NCBI RefSeq assembly: GCF_012849095.1
Contig: NZ_CP051680.1
Span: 6,630,001-6,694,000, forward strand
Source: Cohnella herbarum
GTDB taxonomy: Bacteria > Bacillota > Bacilli > Paenibacillales > Paenibacillaceae
Length of the DNA: 64,000 nt
Direction of reading: 5' to 3'
Part shown: positions 35,047-43,911 of the stretch, piece after piece
How positions within the stretch are numbered: position 1 is the stretch's first letter
How the letters are laid out: each line of letters begins with the position of its first letter
Position numbers and translations under genes: made by a program
The notes under the pieces: model-generated
The model's input: only the letters and a program-made list of their open reading frames with translations
Database searches by the model: none
Told to the model about the DNA's origin: nothing

Positions 35047-36324
35047 CTACGCGACCAACGTATCTTGCGATCCGCTGCTATACATTTCTCCACGTTGAAT
35101 CATGCCAATTAAAATGCGTGCGAGCTTTCCAATGAGCTTGAAGATGGAATACATCTTCGACATGCCTTTAAGCTGGTTACGGGCGTGCCAATGTTTGAAG
35201 TCTGAATTCTGCCGCACTAAGCTCAGCATCCCTAAGTACAAATACTTGCGCAGCATGCTGTCGCCCCGCTTGGAGAGCTTAATCTGGCCCTTGTGTTTTC
35301 CCGATGTTCGTTCCGCCAGATTGAGACCGGCTCGGCGCAGCAGTTGCCTTCCATGGGCGTAGTGATGCAGACCGCCTGCGCAGCCAAGCAAAGAGGCAAT
35401 GGTGATCGTGCCTAGACCGTGTAAGCTGCGGAGTTGCTGCACAACGGGCACCTGCTCCAAGAGCGCCTCTATCTCTCGCTGCATCTCTTCGAGTATGAGT
35501 TGCGTCTCTTTGTAGACATGCAAAAGGCGAAAGATATCGTGCCGCGCGGCATCGTTTGTATTGGATTTCCCAACACTGTGTGCTGCCGCGTTCAGCAGTT
35601 CTACAGCCTTTGCTTTGCCACTGGCTCCAGCTACGCGTCGCATCCCCTGGCTTCGCCATCCCTCCATCACCTCGTCAGCATTCAGTTGCTGTAGATCGAC
35701 AGGCAGTGGAAAAGCCTTTAATGTTGCTAACGACCGGACACCGTCCCATTCTAGGAATACGCTTCGGAACTCAGGAAAGTACAAGTCTATCCAACGCACG
35801 ATGCGATTACCTAAGGCGATGGACTGCCCCACCCAGTATTCCCGAGCGCTCATCGCGGCCTTGATTCCGTCAAATACAGGCTCTTGCGGCGCGTAGTTTG
35901 TGTAGTAGCCTCGGCTGACGACATCGGCGATGACGAGCGCGTCCTTCGGGTCGTTCTTAGATGGACTGTTGTCGCGGTTTTCCTTATTGCGATGCGTCGT
36001 TACCGGGTTCACCAGCACGACCTCGATGCCTTGCTTTAGCAGCCAGTCAGCGAGATTATGCCAGTAGTGGCCTGTGGGCTCCATGCCGACAAGGAAAGAA
36101 GTTTTGCCATGTTTGGCCCCCGCCTCCTGCATCCAATGGAGCAGCTTCTGGAATCCGGCTTCTGTGTTCGTAAAGGAAACGTGGCGCGGCGTTAGCGTCC
36201 GCCCGCGAAAATCCGTAACCTGTGCGGCATGTACATCTTTAGCGATATCGATCCCTACGATTGCATGATGACTGGTAATTCGTTCAATACGTTGATTTGT
36301 AGCGTCGTTTCGAGTAGACTTCAT
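35047..36324 (-). CDS. IS110-family transposase, second lineage
   Basis: A 425-residue DEDD recombinase with D in VGIDIAKDVHAAQ, E in VGMEPTGHYW, and the D pair in SPSKNDPKDALVIADV. The C-terminal Tnp_20 domain is LRSLHGLGTITIASLLGCAGG followed by LLRRAGLNLAERTSGKHKG. Start ATG 36324, 8 nt after GGAGG; the frame opens earlier at 36378 without support. It seems intact. It differs strongly from the other IS110 protein in the window and has its long noncoding flank on the opposite side. Confidence 0.93.
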   Translation of the reverse strand: MKSTRNDATNQRIERITSHHAIVGIDIAKDVHAAQVTDFRGRTLTPRHVSFTNTEAGFQKLLHWMQEAGAKHGKTSFLVGMEPTGHYWHNLADWLLKQGIEVVLVNPVTTHRNKENRDNSPSKNDPKDALVIADVVSRGYYTNYAPQEPVFDGIKAAMSAREYWVGQSIALGNRIVRWIDLYFPEFRSVFLEWDGVRSLATLKAFPLPVDLQQLNADEVMEGWRSQGMRRVAGASGKAKAVELLNAAAHSVGKSNTNDAARHDIFRLLHVYKETQLILEEMQREIEALLEQVPVVQQLRSLHGLGTITIASLLGCAGGLHHYAHGRQLLRRAGLNLAERTSGKHKGQIKLSKRGDSMLRKYLYLGMLSLVRQNSDFKHWHARNQLKGMSKMYSIFKLIGKLARILIGMIQRGEMYSSGSQDTLVA

Positions 36325-36460
36325 TTTAAGCGCCTCCATGATGGGTTTTAGGGCATTGACCCGTGACACCCCCATCATACGAGGCGCTCCTGTTTTTGTC
36401 TAAGTCCAAATCCTAGGCCCTACAGGAATGTTTACAATTTCAAAACGCTTGTTTTCCTCG

Positions 36461-36494
36461 AAATAGCAGCCGTGGGTTCCGTTAGAAAAATAAC
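36461..36494. repeat. Fragment of the dispersed 50-bp repeat, right of IS110 element 2
   Basis: CAGCCGTGGGTTCCGTTA shares GTGGGTTCCGTTA with the repeat at 42.5 kb and is its reverse complement relative to 34.5 kb. From 36495 to 36559 nothing else is recognised. Confidence 0.65.
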
Positions 36495-36559
36495 GTTACG
36501 ACTACCTACCGCTTATCCAAGGATTAGAACGCGAACTCGGCCAAATCGGCTACAACAAT

Positions 36560-36603
36560 AAAGCTCACCCGCGCCATCCCTTAGGACGGCGGGTGAGCTT
36601 TTA
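36560..36603 (-). terminator. Terminator of the GH44 gene
   Basis: AAAGCTCACCCGC and GCGGGTGAGCTTT form a 13-bp stem around CCATCCCTTAGGACG, 11 bp 3' of the GH44 stop on the minus strand. Confidence 0.82.
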
Positions 36604-36613
36604 ACATATTAGC

Positions 36614-39600
36614 TTACGGCATAACGATCAGAGTGGCCGATTTCGCCGGCAGACGAAGAGCTAAGCCGTCCTCGTTCCCTTCGATCGTGCCTGCTGGAGC
36701 TAAGCGCTTCTTGGCGTCGAAACGGTAGAGCGTACCGGTGCCCGACAGTCCGAAATCGGCCTTCACGCTAGCCATGCGAGGCGCGGTATCTTTGTTGAAC
36801 AACAGGATATACGTCTTTCCGTCTTCCGACTTGATCGTGTAGGAGCCTACCGCGTCGCGGTTCGAACTGGTTGAGCTAATTACGTTCCCCGTGATCTTGC
36901 TGCCTTGACCGTCGTAGTCTAAGAACAGCTTAAACGCGTCTTCCAACGGGGAATTCGCGGGTAACGCTCCCCAACGCATCGCGTAGTCGACTCCTTCGCG
37001 GGCGAAGATCGCGAGCGCTTCGGCTTGCGCAAGACCGCTTCCGATTCCCATGCCATCCCCGAAGTTGTACTCCGATATCGACAGCTTCGTTCCCGGCGCG
37101 TTCCTTGCGATAATATCGTGCATGCGAGGAATCAATTGCACCGGTTCTTGGATCCAAGAGGAAGAATCCGTGAAATTCGGATCATACAGAGACTTCAAGG
37201 AGTTCAGTCTCCGCTTCGTCATCGCCTGCGACTCGTCGCTGTTAAACGCCACATTGTTCTCGGCAGGGTAATAGTGGATATCGAGAACGTCGACCAGACG
37301 AGTTCCCGTTTCCTTGCGGTAGTTCTCTACCTGTTCCAAGTACCATTCCAAGTAAGGCTTGCCGTCATGATCTTCCATATCCTGGCCTGGATAACAACCA
37401 TCCTTGGCGGAATAGAAGTACTCGCACCAGCCCCACGGTACAGGACCGAAGATTTCGGACTGCGGATCGGCTTCCTTAATTACTTTGGCGTATTCGGACG
37501 TATAATTCCATACTTCGTCGTAGGTCGTCATTTGCGGATGGACATCCCAATGGGAATGCGGCCACAGCATCGGTTCGTTGTCCAATGCATACTTGTTCAC
37601 ATACGATCCGTACTGCCCTTTCAGATGGGTGAGCCAATCTTTTATGAAGTCGGTCCCAACGGGCTTGTTCGTATCGTTAGGATCGTTGCCGGTCAGGTAT
37701 TTACCGCCCTTGAGCTTACCGTTTCCGGCGTCGGATCGGCACCAAGCCTCGCCCCAATCGCACTCATTGCCGGTTTGCTCGCCTAAATCTTTGTACTTAT
37801 CGATGGAGAAGCTCCAACCGGTTTCGCGGCTCTTCGGCGTCCAACCGATCGTCGGAATCTGCAGCAATACGTCGGTTCCGCTTTGCATGGAATCCGAGAT
37901 GAACTTGTCGGAAAGAGAGCCTTTAGGCAATTGATCGGGATTTCCCGTTTGGTTCGCGATATTCAGGAAATACCAATCTCCGCCGCGATTCGTCGTATCG
38001 AGCTGCCAATTATAGCGGGTCATTTGATTACCGCCCCAGCGCTCGATCGGAAAGTCCATTTCGGTTTTGCCTGCGGAAGGCATATCCTCGAAGTTGACAC
38101 CGAAGATTCCTTCGCTGAGAGTGCGTTGAGCGGCGGTTGAATCAAGGGATACCGTTACGCCCGGAACCTCGGGATCAGGCAATTCCACGCGGCTTGTCGT
38201 CTTAAGCCAATTAACATCGTCGATAAAGACGGTGCCTTGATCATGTTCTCCCCAGGCGGAAACGACAAGCCCGTCGAAATCAAGGGCGCTTAAGCCAAGA
38301 TCGGCGAACTTCAGGTTCACTTCCGTCCATTGGCCGGCAGGAATTCCGTTCGGCAGCAACTTGTCGAGATCGAAATCGCCCGCGAAGCTGCGGCCGTCCA
38401 TCATATTCACTCTCAGTCTTTGTCCGCCATCTCCGCTACCGTATAACTTTAGGGTTAATCCGTAATATTGCGACAAATCCTTCGGAGTATCTCCGTGCAT
38501 CCAGATTCCCTGGTAGCCTGTCGCTTGGAAAGAGATTGATCTGTTGCCGGATGCGACCGGCGTTTCATTCTCGAAGTTGCTTGTTCCCCAGCTCCAGTTG
38601 GAATAGCCGGGAGACAACGCATCCGAATAGACCGGTTCGGGTACATAAGATACGACTTGAACGTACATAGAGGAGGAACCGCCGCCGAAGTTAACCGTAA
38701 TCTTGGCTAACCCGTCCTGCTTGGCTGTCAGTACCCCTTTGTCGACCTCGACGACGGCCGGATCGCTGGACGTCCATTCGGCTTTGCTCGTAACGTCTTG
38801 AACGGAGCCGTCGCTATATCGGGCTTCATAGGCAAGACTTGAAACATCGCCGGAAGCGAGTACCGCGCCGTATTGCGAGAGTACGCCTTCCACGAAAGCG
38901 GGAGGAGCCACGTAACGCTCCAGAATCCGCATGTCGTCCAGATACAGATTTCCTTGCGAGGTGCCAGAAGCGCCCCGGATCAGAATTCCGTCGAATATGC
39001 CGTTAGTTAGCTTTAATTGCGGCAGATCGACGGTTACCTTCGTCCACTCGTCCGCCGGGATGACGCCGCCCTCGATCAGGGAAGCGATATTCACGACTCC
39101 AGCGGGGCTTCCTCCGGAATTCAAGACAAGTTCGGCTTGTTGCCCGCCTTGTTCTCCCCCGTTGATCCAGAACTCGAGTCTATCGTGATTTTTTACATTC
39201 ACCGAGCCCACTCCGCGGTAGAAGTAAAGACCCGCATCGTTGCTTGGATCCATTCGAACGGCTACTTTGCCGGAGCGAACGAAATCCTCGGAAGCAAGAT
39301 CGTGATTCGCCCAGCTGTTGTCCTGAAATTCGGAAGACAGGGCATCATCGTAAACGGTGATCCCGGGACGGTCGTCCGAAGGCTCGGTTGGCGTCTCGTT
39401 CGGATCGATGACCGTAACCGGAACGGTTGCGCTCTTGTCACCGTATTGGGCGGTCAGCGTCGTTTTTCCTGCGTTGATCGCTGTGACTAAACCGTTCTGC
39501 ACGACGGCAACCTGATCGTTGCCCGTTGTCCACTCTATGCCTTGTTCGACGGGAGTTTGGCTACCATCGGAGTAAGCCGTAGCTACGGACAGCGTGACGT

Positions 39601-40204
39601 GATCCTCCATGTTCATCCGAAGCGGAGAAGGAGAGATTTTCAGACCGGTCACGACGGTTTCGCGGATGAACGAGATATCGTCCAAGTAAACGTCGGCTTG
39701 CTCGTCGCGAGTCGTCCCCCGGATTAGAATTCCGTCCAGAATACCGTGCGGGAGGTTCAATTCCGCCAGATTAATGCTGACTTTCTGCCAGCCGCCCTGA
39801 ATCGGATTCAGCGGCTTGCTGGCTACGGGTTGTCCGCCCGTTTGGAATACGATCTCCAATTGCTGGCCGCTGGCGTTGCCGCCGTTCAGCCATAACTCGA
39901 GCACGGGGAAATCGGACACTTGCATAATCCAGCTTTTGTAGAGATAGAGAGCATCGTCGCCTTTCGGCTTCAATCGGATCGACGAAGTCCCGCTGTGCAC
40001 GACCGTTGTGTCCGCCAGATCGTGATTCGCCCAACTGTTGTTGTTAAACTCGGTGCCCAATTGATCGTCGTACACCTTTAAGATCGTAGGCTGTTCCGCC
40101 GCTTTGGCGACATCTGCCGTTTCGATAAAGCTCGTCAAAATCGTTGCCGCCGCCGCTGTTGCCGTTACCAGGGAAAGCAGCTTTTTCCATGTTCGCTGTT
40201 TCAA
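36614..40204 (-). CDS. Secreted multidomain GH44 endoglucanase/xyloglucanase
   Basis: A 1196-residue exported enzyme. The signal peptide ends near residue 35 (...ADVAKA-AEQ). Then come three similar carbohydrate-binding-like modules (about 40-190, 283-440 and 525-670; shared SWANHDLA and NSW phrases, DGILIRG, YLDDI), with Big_2-like domains between them (about 192-270 and 445-520; YSDGS, TAINAGKTTLTAQYG). The GH44 catalytic part (about 680-1196) has acid/base E877 in ALDNEPML and nucleophile E1045 in SISEYNFG, plus the C-terminal beta domain of the family. GH44 enzymes cut beta-1,4-glucans, often xyloglucan. Start TTG 40204, 9 nt after AAGGAG. No SLH or sortase anchor, so it is released to the medium. 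Confidence 0.92.
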   Translation of the reverse strand: MKQRTWKKLLSLVTATAAAATILTSFIETADVAKAAEQPTILKVYDDQLGTEFNNNSWANHDLADTTVVHSGTSSIRLKPKGDDALYLYKSWIMQVSDFPVLELWLNGGNASGQQLEIVFQTGGQPVASKPLNPIQGGWQKVSINLAELNLPHGILDGILIRGTTRDEQADVYLDDISFIRETVVTGLKISPSPLRMNMEDHVTLSVATAYSDGSQTPVEQGIEWTTGNDQVAVVQNGLVTAINAGKTTLTAQYGDKSATVPVTVIDPNETPTEPSDDRPGITVYDDALSSEFQDNSWANHDLASEDFVRSGKVAVRMDPSNDAGLYFYRGVGSVNVKNHDRLEFWINGGEQGGQQAELVLNSGGSPAGVVNIASLIEGGVIPADEWTKVTVDLPQLKLTNGIFDGILIRGASGTSQGNLYLDDMRILERYVAPPAFVEGVLSQYGAVLASGDVSSLAYEARYSDGSVQDVTSKAEWTSSDPAVVEVDKGVLTAKQDGLAKITVNFGGGSSSMYVQVVSYVPEPVYSDALSPGYSNWSWGTSNFENETPVASGNRSISFQATGYQGIWMHGDTPKDLSQYYGLTLKLYGSGDGGQRLRVNMMDGRSFAGDFDLDKLLPNGIPAGQWTEVNLKFADLGLSALDFDGLVVSAWGEHDQGTVFIDDVNWLKTTSRVELPDPEVPGVTVSLDSTAAQRTLSEGIFGVNFEDMPSAGKTEMDFPIERWGGNQMTRYNWQLDTTNRGGDWYFLNIANQTGNPDQLPKGSLSDKFISDSMQSGTDVLLQIPTIGWTPKSRETGWSFSIDKYKDLGEQTGNECDWGEAWCRSDAGNGKLKGGKYLTGNDPNDTNKPVGTDFIKDWLTHLKGQYGSYVNKYALDNEPMLWPHSHWDVHPQMTTYDEVWNYTSEYAKVIKEADPQSEIFGPVPWGWCEYFYSAKDGCYPGQDMEDHDGKPYLEWYLEQVENYRKETGTRLVDVLDIHYYPAENNVAFNSDESQAMTKRRLNSLKSLYDPNFTDSSSWIQEPVQLIPRMHDIIARNAPGTKLSISEYNFGDGMGIGSGLAQAEALAIFAREGVDYAMRWGALPANSPLEDAFKLFLDYDGQGSKITGNVISSTSSNRDAVGSYTIKSEDGKTYILLFNKDTAPRMASVKADFGLSGTGTLYRFDAKKRLAPAGTIEGNEDGLALRLPAKSATLIVMP

Positions 40205-40382
40205 TTACATGATCTCCTTCGTGGTATATTTGACTCCACTTTTATCCTAGAATTCGACAATTCCCACCACAAGGGACAAGTTCCCAAACGGACCGGGAAC
40301 TTGATCGGGATATTATCCGGTCATATTGTGCATTTAGGTCATCTATTCGTTGTATAATAGGTAAAAAAAGGAGGAATTTCTA

Positions 40383-40817
40383 ATGCAACAGTTTGCGATT
40401 GTGGTCAAGGAAATTCGCGCGTTTCTGGCCTCGTTTCAGATCGTAAGGTTCTTGTTGCCATTCCATCTACATATTTTATTCGGCGGCGTCGGCGTATTGT
40501 TTTTGAGGGAGCTGCTCGATCGCATCTTGCCCTACTCTAGCTACGATACGTTACACACGCTGTTTAACGATATTCCGCTAGGCTTGATCGCTTATTATGG
40601 TTTCTTCGTAGGCATCTGGTTGACGCTGATTTCCAGGAACGTGAGATATTTGCCTTACGGGTTATGGGGATATGCGTTCTTGGCGCTGTTTCCATTCGAG
40701 AATCTGGCGCTTGGCGACATCGTTCAGGCCGCGATTTACGCGGCGGGAGGTTACTTCTTGTTCCGTTATACGACAACGTCTGCTAGCCAATCCGACACCC
40801 GCTCGTTGAACGTGTAA
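40383..40817 (+). CDS. Small hypothetical membrane protein
   Basis: A 144-residue protein with four hydrophobic segments (FHLHILFGGVGVLFL, IPLGLIAYYGFFVGIWL, LWGYAFLALFPF, IVQAAIYAAGGYFLF). No family recognised. Start ATG 40383 with a strong AAGGAGG site 8-9 nt before, and a TATAAT (40353) 30 bp upstream. It is followed by a good terminator, so it is a monocistronic gene. Confidence 0.8.
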   Translation: MQQFAIVVKEIRAFLASFQIVRFLLPFHLHILFGGVGVLFLRELLDRILPYSSYDTLHTLFNDIPLGLIAYYGFFVGIWLTLISRNVRYLPYGLWGYAFLALFPFENLALGDIVQAAIYAAGGYFLFRYTTTSASQSDTRSLNV

Positions 40818-40841
40818 TTAATTGAAGGAGAATGGAATACG

Positions 40842-40881
40842 AAACAAGGCCTCCGGTTCGTCCGGAGGTCTTGTTTTTTTT
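40842..40881 (+). terminator. Terminator after the small membrane protein gene
   Basis: ACAAGGCCTCCGG-ttcgt-CCGGAGGTCTTGT with one G-T pair, then a run of T residues to 40881. Confidence 0.93.
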
Positions 40882-40908
40882 CGACATAAACGTTCCTCCG
40901 TGGGGAAT

Positions 40909-41030
40909 CGGGGTGCCGTTATGTTGAAGAAAGCGAGCAATTGGACTTCTTACGGAGCTGTACGCCGCTATTTTGAAGAAAACAGAGGTTTTGAAATTCT
41001 ATCGGAGCTACACGCCGTTATTTCTATTAA
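40909..41030. repeat. 50-bp repeat, about three units, left of the IS3 element
   Basis: CGGAGCTGTACGCCGCTATTTTG (40953) and CGGAGCTACACGCCGTTATTTC (41003) are 50 bp apart, with a shorter unit CGGGGTGCCGTTATG at 40909. The layout (TACGGAR, GCCGYTATTTTG, AAAA, TTTGAAAT) parallels the TAACGGAA repeat at 34.5 and 42.5 kb. The small frame across it (40822-41043) is rejected. Confidence 0.85.
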
Positions 41031-41097
41031 GCCCCCTAAATGAATTGGAGAATGGCTAGGGAAATAAGGTAGTATTTCATTAGGGGGGCGAGCGGAA

Positions 41098-41457
41098 ATG
41101 AGACAGCGAAATAATGCCTTTAAGGAAGTACGTTACAAAGCAGCACAAGAGGCTCTTGCGGGAATGAAAGCAGGCGTGCTGGCCAGAAAGTATGACGTGA
41201 CTCCGAAAACAATTAGAGCATGGGTAGTGGAATATCAAGAGACGTTTGGGGCAGATTCATTGCCAACGATCGACGAACGAGTTATGGAGTCCAAGCGACT
41301 TGCAGATCTGGAAGAAAAGTACGAGCGTGCATTAAAGGCGTTAGGGCAAAAAGAGTTAGAGATCGAGGTGCTGCGCGAACTCGTAAAAAAGACGAACCCT
41401 GCCTCAATGACAAACTCGACGTTGCCCAGACGTTCATTGAGCAGGGACATACAGTAG
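41098..41457 (+). CDS. IS3 OrfA (helix-turn-helix, leucine zipper)
   Basis: A 119-residue protein with an N-terminal helix-turn-helix (AAQEALAGMKAGVLARKYDVTPKTIRAWV) and a coiled-coil leucine zipper (LADLEEKYERALKALGQKELEIEVLRELV). Binds element ends. Start ATG 41098; ribosome site GGGGGGCGAGCGG. It overlaps orfB and ends shortly after the slippery site. Confidence 0.93.
   Translation: MRQRNNAFKEVRYKAAQEALAGMKAGVLARKYDVTPKTIRAWVVEYQETFGADSLPTIDERVMESKRLADLEEKYERALKALGQKELEIEVLRELVKKTNPASMTNSTLPRRSLSRDIQ
41385..41391 (+). promoter_or_regulatory. Programmed -1 frameshift site AAAAAAG
   Basis: A6G heptamer in frame (A AAA AAG) near the end of orfA. Slipping back one base joins LVKK to DEPCLNDKLDVAQ of orfB, giving the OrfAB transposase. 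Confidence 0.85.
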
Positions 41458-42359
41458 CTAACATCTTAAGCATTGTGGGGGCCGCGTCTTCGACGTACTA
41501 CGAACGAAAGAAAGCATCACGTGAGGATACAACTACAGAAACAAAAATGCCACTCCGAGGACGCCCTGTAACTAAGCATTCTCTAACGGTTTGCGGAAAC
41601 GTAATAAGTAATGCACAGATTGAAGAGTGGTTAATGGAGCTGGTGTCTGGCGAAGAGCATAGCTACGGCTATCTGTTGTTAACAGAATGCTTACACGTAC
41701 AGCGCCAACTCATCATCAATAAGAAAAAAGTGTACCGCCTCTGTAAGAAGCTCGGTATTCTTCATCCGCAACGACGTAAGAAGGTTCACTATCCAAGGCG
41801 CCTAGCACGCAATCACACGATAACAGGTTCCAACCAAGTCTGGCAGCTCGATATTAAGTATGGATACGTTGCGGGGTATGATCAGTTTTTCTACATCGCA
41901 GATATGATCGACGTTTACGATCGCAGTATCGTCGGCATCCATATCGGTACGAATTGCGAAGCCAAACACGTATGCGAAGCTGTGAAAAAGGCGTTACAGT
42001 CACGTCTAAAGCCCGAAGAGAGCAAGCCGATCATTCGCACCGATAACGGCCCCCAATTTATCAGCAAGGCGTTTGGAGAGTTATGCGAAGCAGAGGGAAT
42101 TATGCATGAGCGCATTCCTCCAAAGACACCTAATATGAATGCATACATCGAGTCCTTTCATGCCACCCTTGAGCGAGATCTGCTTGGAAAAGAGAGCTTT
42201 GAATCTTTTCAGGAGGCACACGAAGCTGTACGGAATTACATTGATTTTTACAACAACCGCCGCATGCACAGAAGCCTGGGAAAACGGTCCCCAACGGCTT
42301 TCATGAAGTGGGTGGAGCAAACGACTGATTCTTTAGAAAAGTACACTCGAGCCGTTTAA
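41391..42359 (+). CDS. IS3 OrfB/transposase catalytic part
   Basis: The rve-type DDE integrase core: D in WQLDIKYGYV, D in IRTDNGPQF and E in NAYIESFHATLERD, with a downstream K/R-rich tail. An HTH_21 domain precedes it (EHSYGYLLLTECL). Translated mainly by -1 frameshifting from orfA; the frame is open back to 41220. No internal stops, so the element may be functional. Confidence 0.93.
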   Translation, partial: DEPCLNDKLDVAQTFIEQGHTVANILSIVGAASSTYYERKKASREDTTTETKMPLRGRPVTKHSLTVCGNVISNAQIEEWLMELVSGEEHSYGYLLLTECLHVQRQLIINKKKVYRLCKKLGILHPQRRKKVHYPRRLARNHTITGSNQVWQLDIKYGYVAGYDQFFYIADMIDVYDRSIVGIHIGTNCEAKHVCEAVKKALQSRLKPEESKPIIRTDNGPQFISKAFGELCEAEGIMHERIPPKTPNMNAYIESFHATLERDLLGKESFESFQEAHEAVRNYIDFYNNRRMHRSLGKRSPTAFMKWVEQTTDSLEKYTRAV

Positions 42360-42494
42360 GAATCGAAATCCTGAGGAAAACGCTAGTAAACCAAGTATTT
42401 TTACGACAGCAACGTATTTCATCAGTAATACTCCGGATTTAGGGGGTCTAACCGATTTGTGCCCAAAAGGTACGATTTCGTTGGATTATCGGCA

Positions 42495-42570
42495 AATAAG
42501 GGCGATGACTTCCGTTACATTCTGAAGTGCCCCTTTTTTAGCAAAATAAGGGCTGTGGGTTCCGTTACAG
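42495..42570. repeat. Dispersed 50-bp repeat, inverted copy, right of the IS3 element
   Basis: Contains TTCCGTTAC at 42510 and 42560 (50 bp apart). Its last 26 bases are the exact reverse complement of 34514-34539. Confidence 0.88.
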
Positions 42571-42894
42571 TTTTTCGGCCCGAAAGGGCGGGACCAGCCC
42601 CTGACCTGCCCCCTCCTCCGGCTGTGCCAATGGATAGTCGTTGCTAGCGGGGTTATGCGTAACGCACAAGGGTTAATCTGTCGCTCAAATTTCAGTTTCG
42701 TAAGCGATTGCCCAAAGTTCTCCCGCCATCCCAAAGGAAGGCGATGACCGTTTATGCTTGCGTTTCCGATGACGTACGCAAGCTGCGTTTTATTCTCAAC
42801 ATCATGGCGAAGTATAAACAATCGGTACTCTGTTATATAGTTTCGCCGATTTTCAGGGGATAGAATTAAAGACAAGAACATTCACTATCGGGGG
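42571..42894. other. Gene-free leader before the first sugar cassette
   Basis: No coding frame accepted; the minus-strand frame 42486-42881 has no ribosome site. A -10-like TATAGT occurs near 42834 without a good -35. Probably contains the promoter of the first cassette. Confidence 0.5.
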
Positions 42895-42900
42895 ATGAGC

Positions 42901-43881
42901 ATGTCGCAAGCAACGACGAAGGAACGGTATGCGCCGATGCCGCCACAGCAGGGCATGGTTAGTAAAAAGGGCTTCTTCCGCAGACTGTTCAAGCAATTGG
43001 ACATTCAACTAATGGTCTGGCCGGGCGTTCTACTGGTTTTCGTATTTTCCTACATTCCCATGTATGGCGTCCTAACCGCTTTCATGGATTACGACGTATT
43101 TACCGGCTCGAGAATATTCGAGAATCCTTGGGTAGGGTTCAAGCATTTCGAAGCGTTCTTCGATGCTCCGGCCTTCGACTCCATCATGCGAAATACGCTG
43201 GTCGTCAGTCTCTTGAAATTCATTATCGGGTTTCCCGCTCCGATCATCTTGGCGCTCATGCTGAACGAAGTGCGTCACATGATGTTTAAGCGGATCGTGC
43301 AGACGATAACGTATCTGCCTCATTTCATGTCCTGGGTTATCGTAGGCGGACTGGTCATGTCGTTGCTCTCCACGGAGAACGGAAGCGTTAATATTTTGCT
43401 GGAGAACGTGGGCGCGATTAATGAACCGATCAACTTTCTTTCCATGAAAGAGTATTTCTGGGCGATTCTCGTCTCGACGAACGTTTGGAAGGAAATCGGC
43501 TTCTCCTCGATCGTATACTTGGCGGCGATCGCGGCCGTGGATCCGCACATGTACGAAGCGGCGGATATCGACGGCGCCAGCAAGTTCAAGCAAATCTATT
43601 TAATTACGATTCCTACCATTATGCCGGTGATTACGATCTTCATGATTCTAGCGATGGGTAATTTCCTGAACGCCGGATTCGAAGATATTTTGATTCTGGC
43701 TCAGAACCCCGCGCTTAGACCGGTGTCGGACGTGATAGACACTTACGTATACCGGGTGGGCTTGCAGAATGCGAAATATTCGTATGCCGTCGCGGTCGGC
43801 CTGTTCAAAGCAGTCGTAAGCGTAGGGCTTCTGACGATAGCGAACTATCTGGCGCGAAGATCCGGAACCAGCTTGTGGTAA
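42901..43881 (+). CDS. Carbohydrate ABC permease, LplB family (cassette 1)
   Basis: A 326-residue inner-membrane protein with six main segments and the cytoplasmic EAA loop VDPHMYEAADIDGASKFKQIYLITIPTIMP. It opens with the LplB-type GVLLVFVFSYIPMYGVLTAF. The start ATG 42901 is 6 nt after GGGGG; ATG 42895 abuts that site. First gene of an operon with a YtcP-type permease and a LipO-type lipoprotein; no ATPase is encoded, so a shared MsmX-like ATPase is likely. Confidence 0.93.
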   Translation: MSQATTKERYAPMPPQQGMVSKKGFFRRLFKQLDIQLMVWPGVLLVFVFSYIPMYGVLTAFMDYDVFTGSRIFENPWVGFKHFEAFFDAPAFDSIMRNTLVVSLLKFIIGFPAPIILALMLNEVRHMMFKRIVQTITYLPHFMSWVIVGGLVMSLLSTENGSVNILLENVGAINEPINFLSMKEYFWAILVSTNVWKEIGFSSIVYLAAIAAVDPHMYEAADIDGASKFKQIYLITIPTIMPVITIFMILAMGNFLNAGFEDILILAQNPALRPVSDVIDTYVYRVGLQNAKYSYAVAVGLFKAVVSVGLLTIANYLARRSGTSLW

Positions 43882-43911
43882 GCCTTACATCCGATAGGAG
43901 GTCGAACGGCG

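Larger units (their letters stand above)
34703..36406 (-). mobile_element. IS110-family element 2 (IS1111-like layout, approximate limits)
   Basis: GACTTAGA at 34703 and its reverse complement TCTAAGTC at 36399 flank the element as part of a longer imperfect match (GACTTAGATGTCAGG against GACTTAGACAAAAACAGG). Subterminal inverted repeats of this sort mark the IS1111 subgroup, which also carries its noncoding stretch 3' of the recombinase gene, as here. The exact ends are not resolved. Confidence 0.5.
41031..42448 (+). mobile_element. IS3-family insertion sequence (IS150-like)
   Basis: About 1.4 kb, bounded by the inverted repeat CCCCCTAAAT (left, 41032-41041) and its complement ATTTAGGGGG (right, 42437-42446). 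It contains orfA and orfB with a -1 slippery site between, the standard IS3 arrangement. Target duplication not resolved. Confidence 0.88.

Noticed and set aside
40822..41043. 73-residue frame before the IS3 element
   Set aside because: It covers a terminator and 50-bp repeats; no protein-like composition beyond the repeat.
42486..42881. 131-residue minus-strand frame before the sugar cassette
   Set aside because: Lies in repeat DNA and the leader; no ribosome site and no recognisable family.
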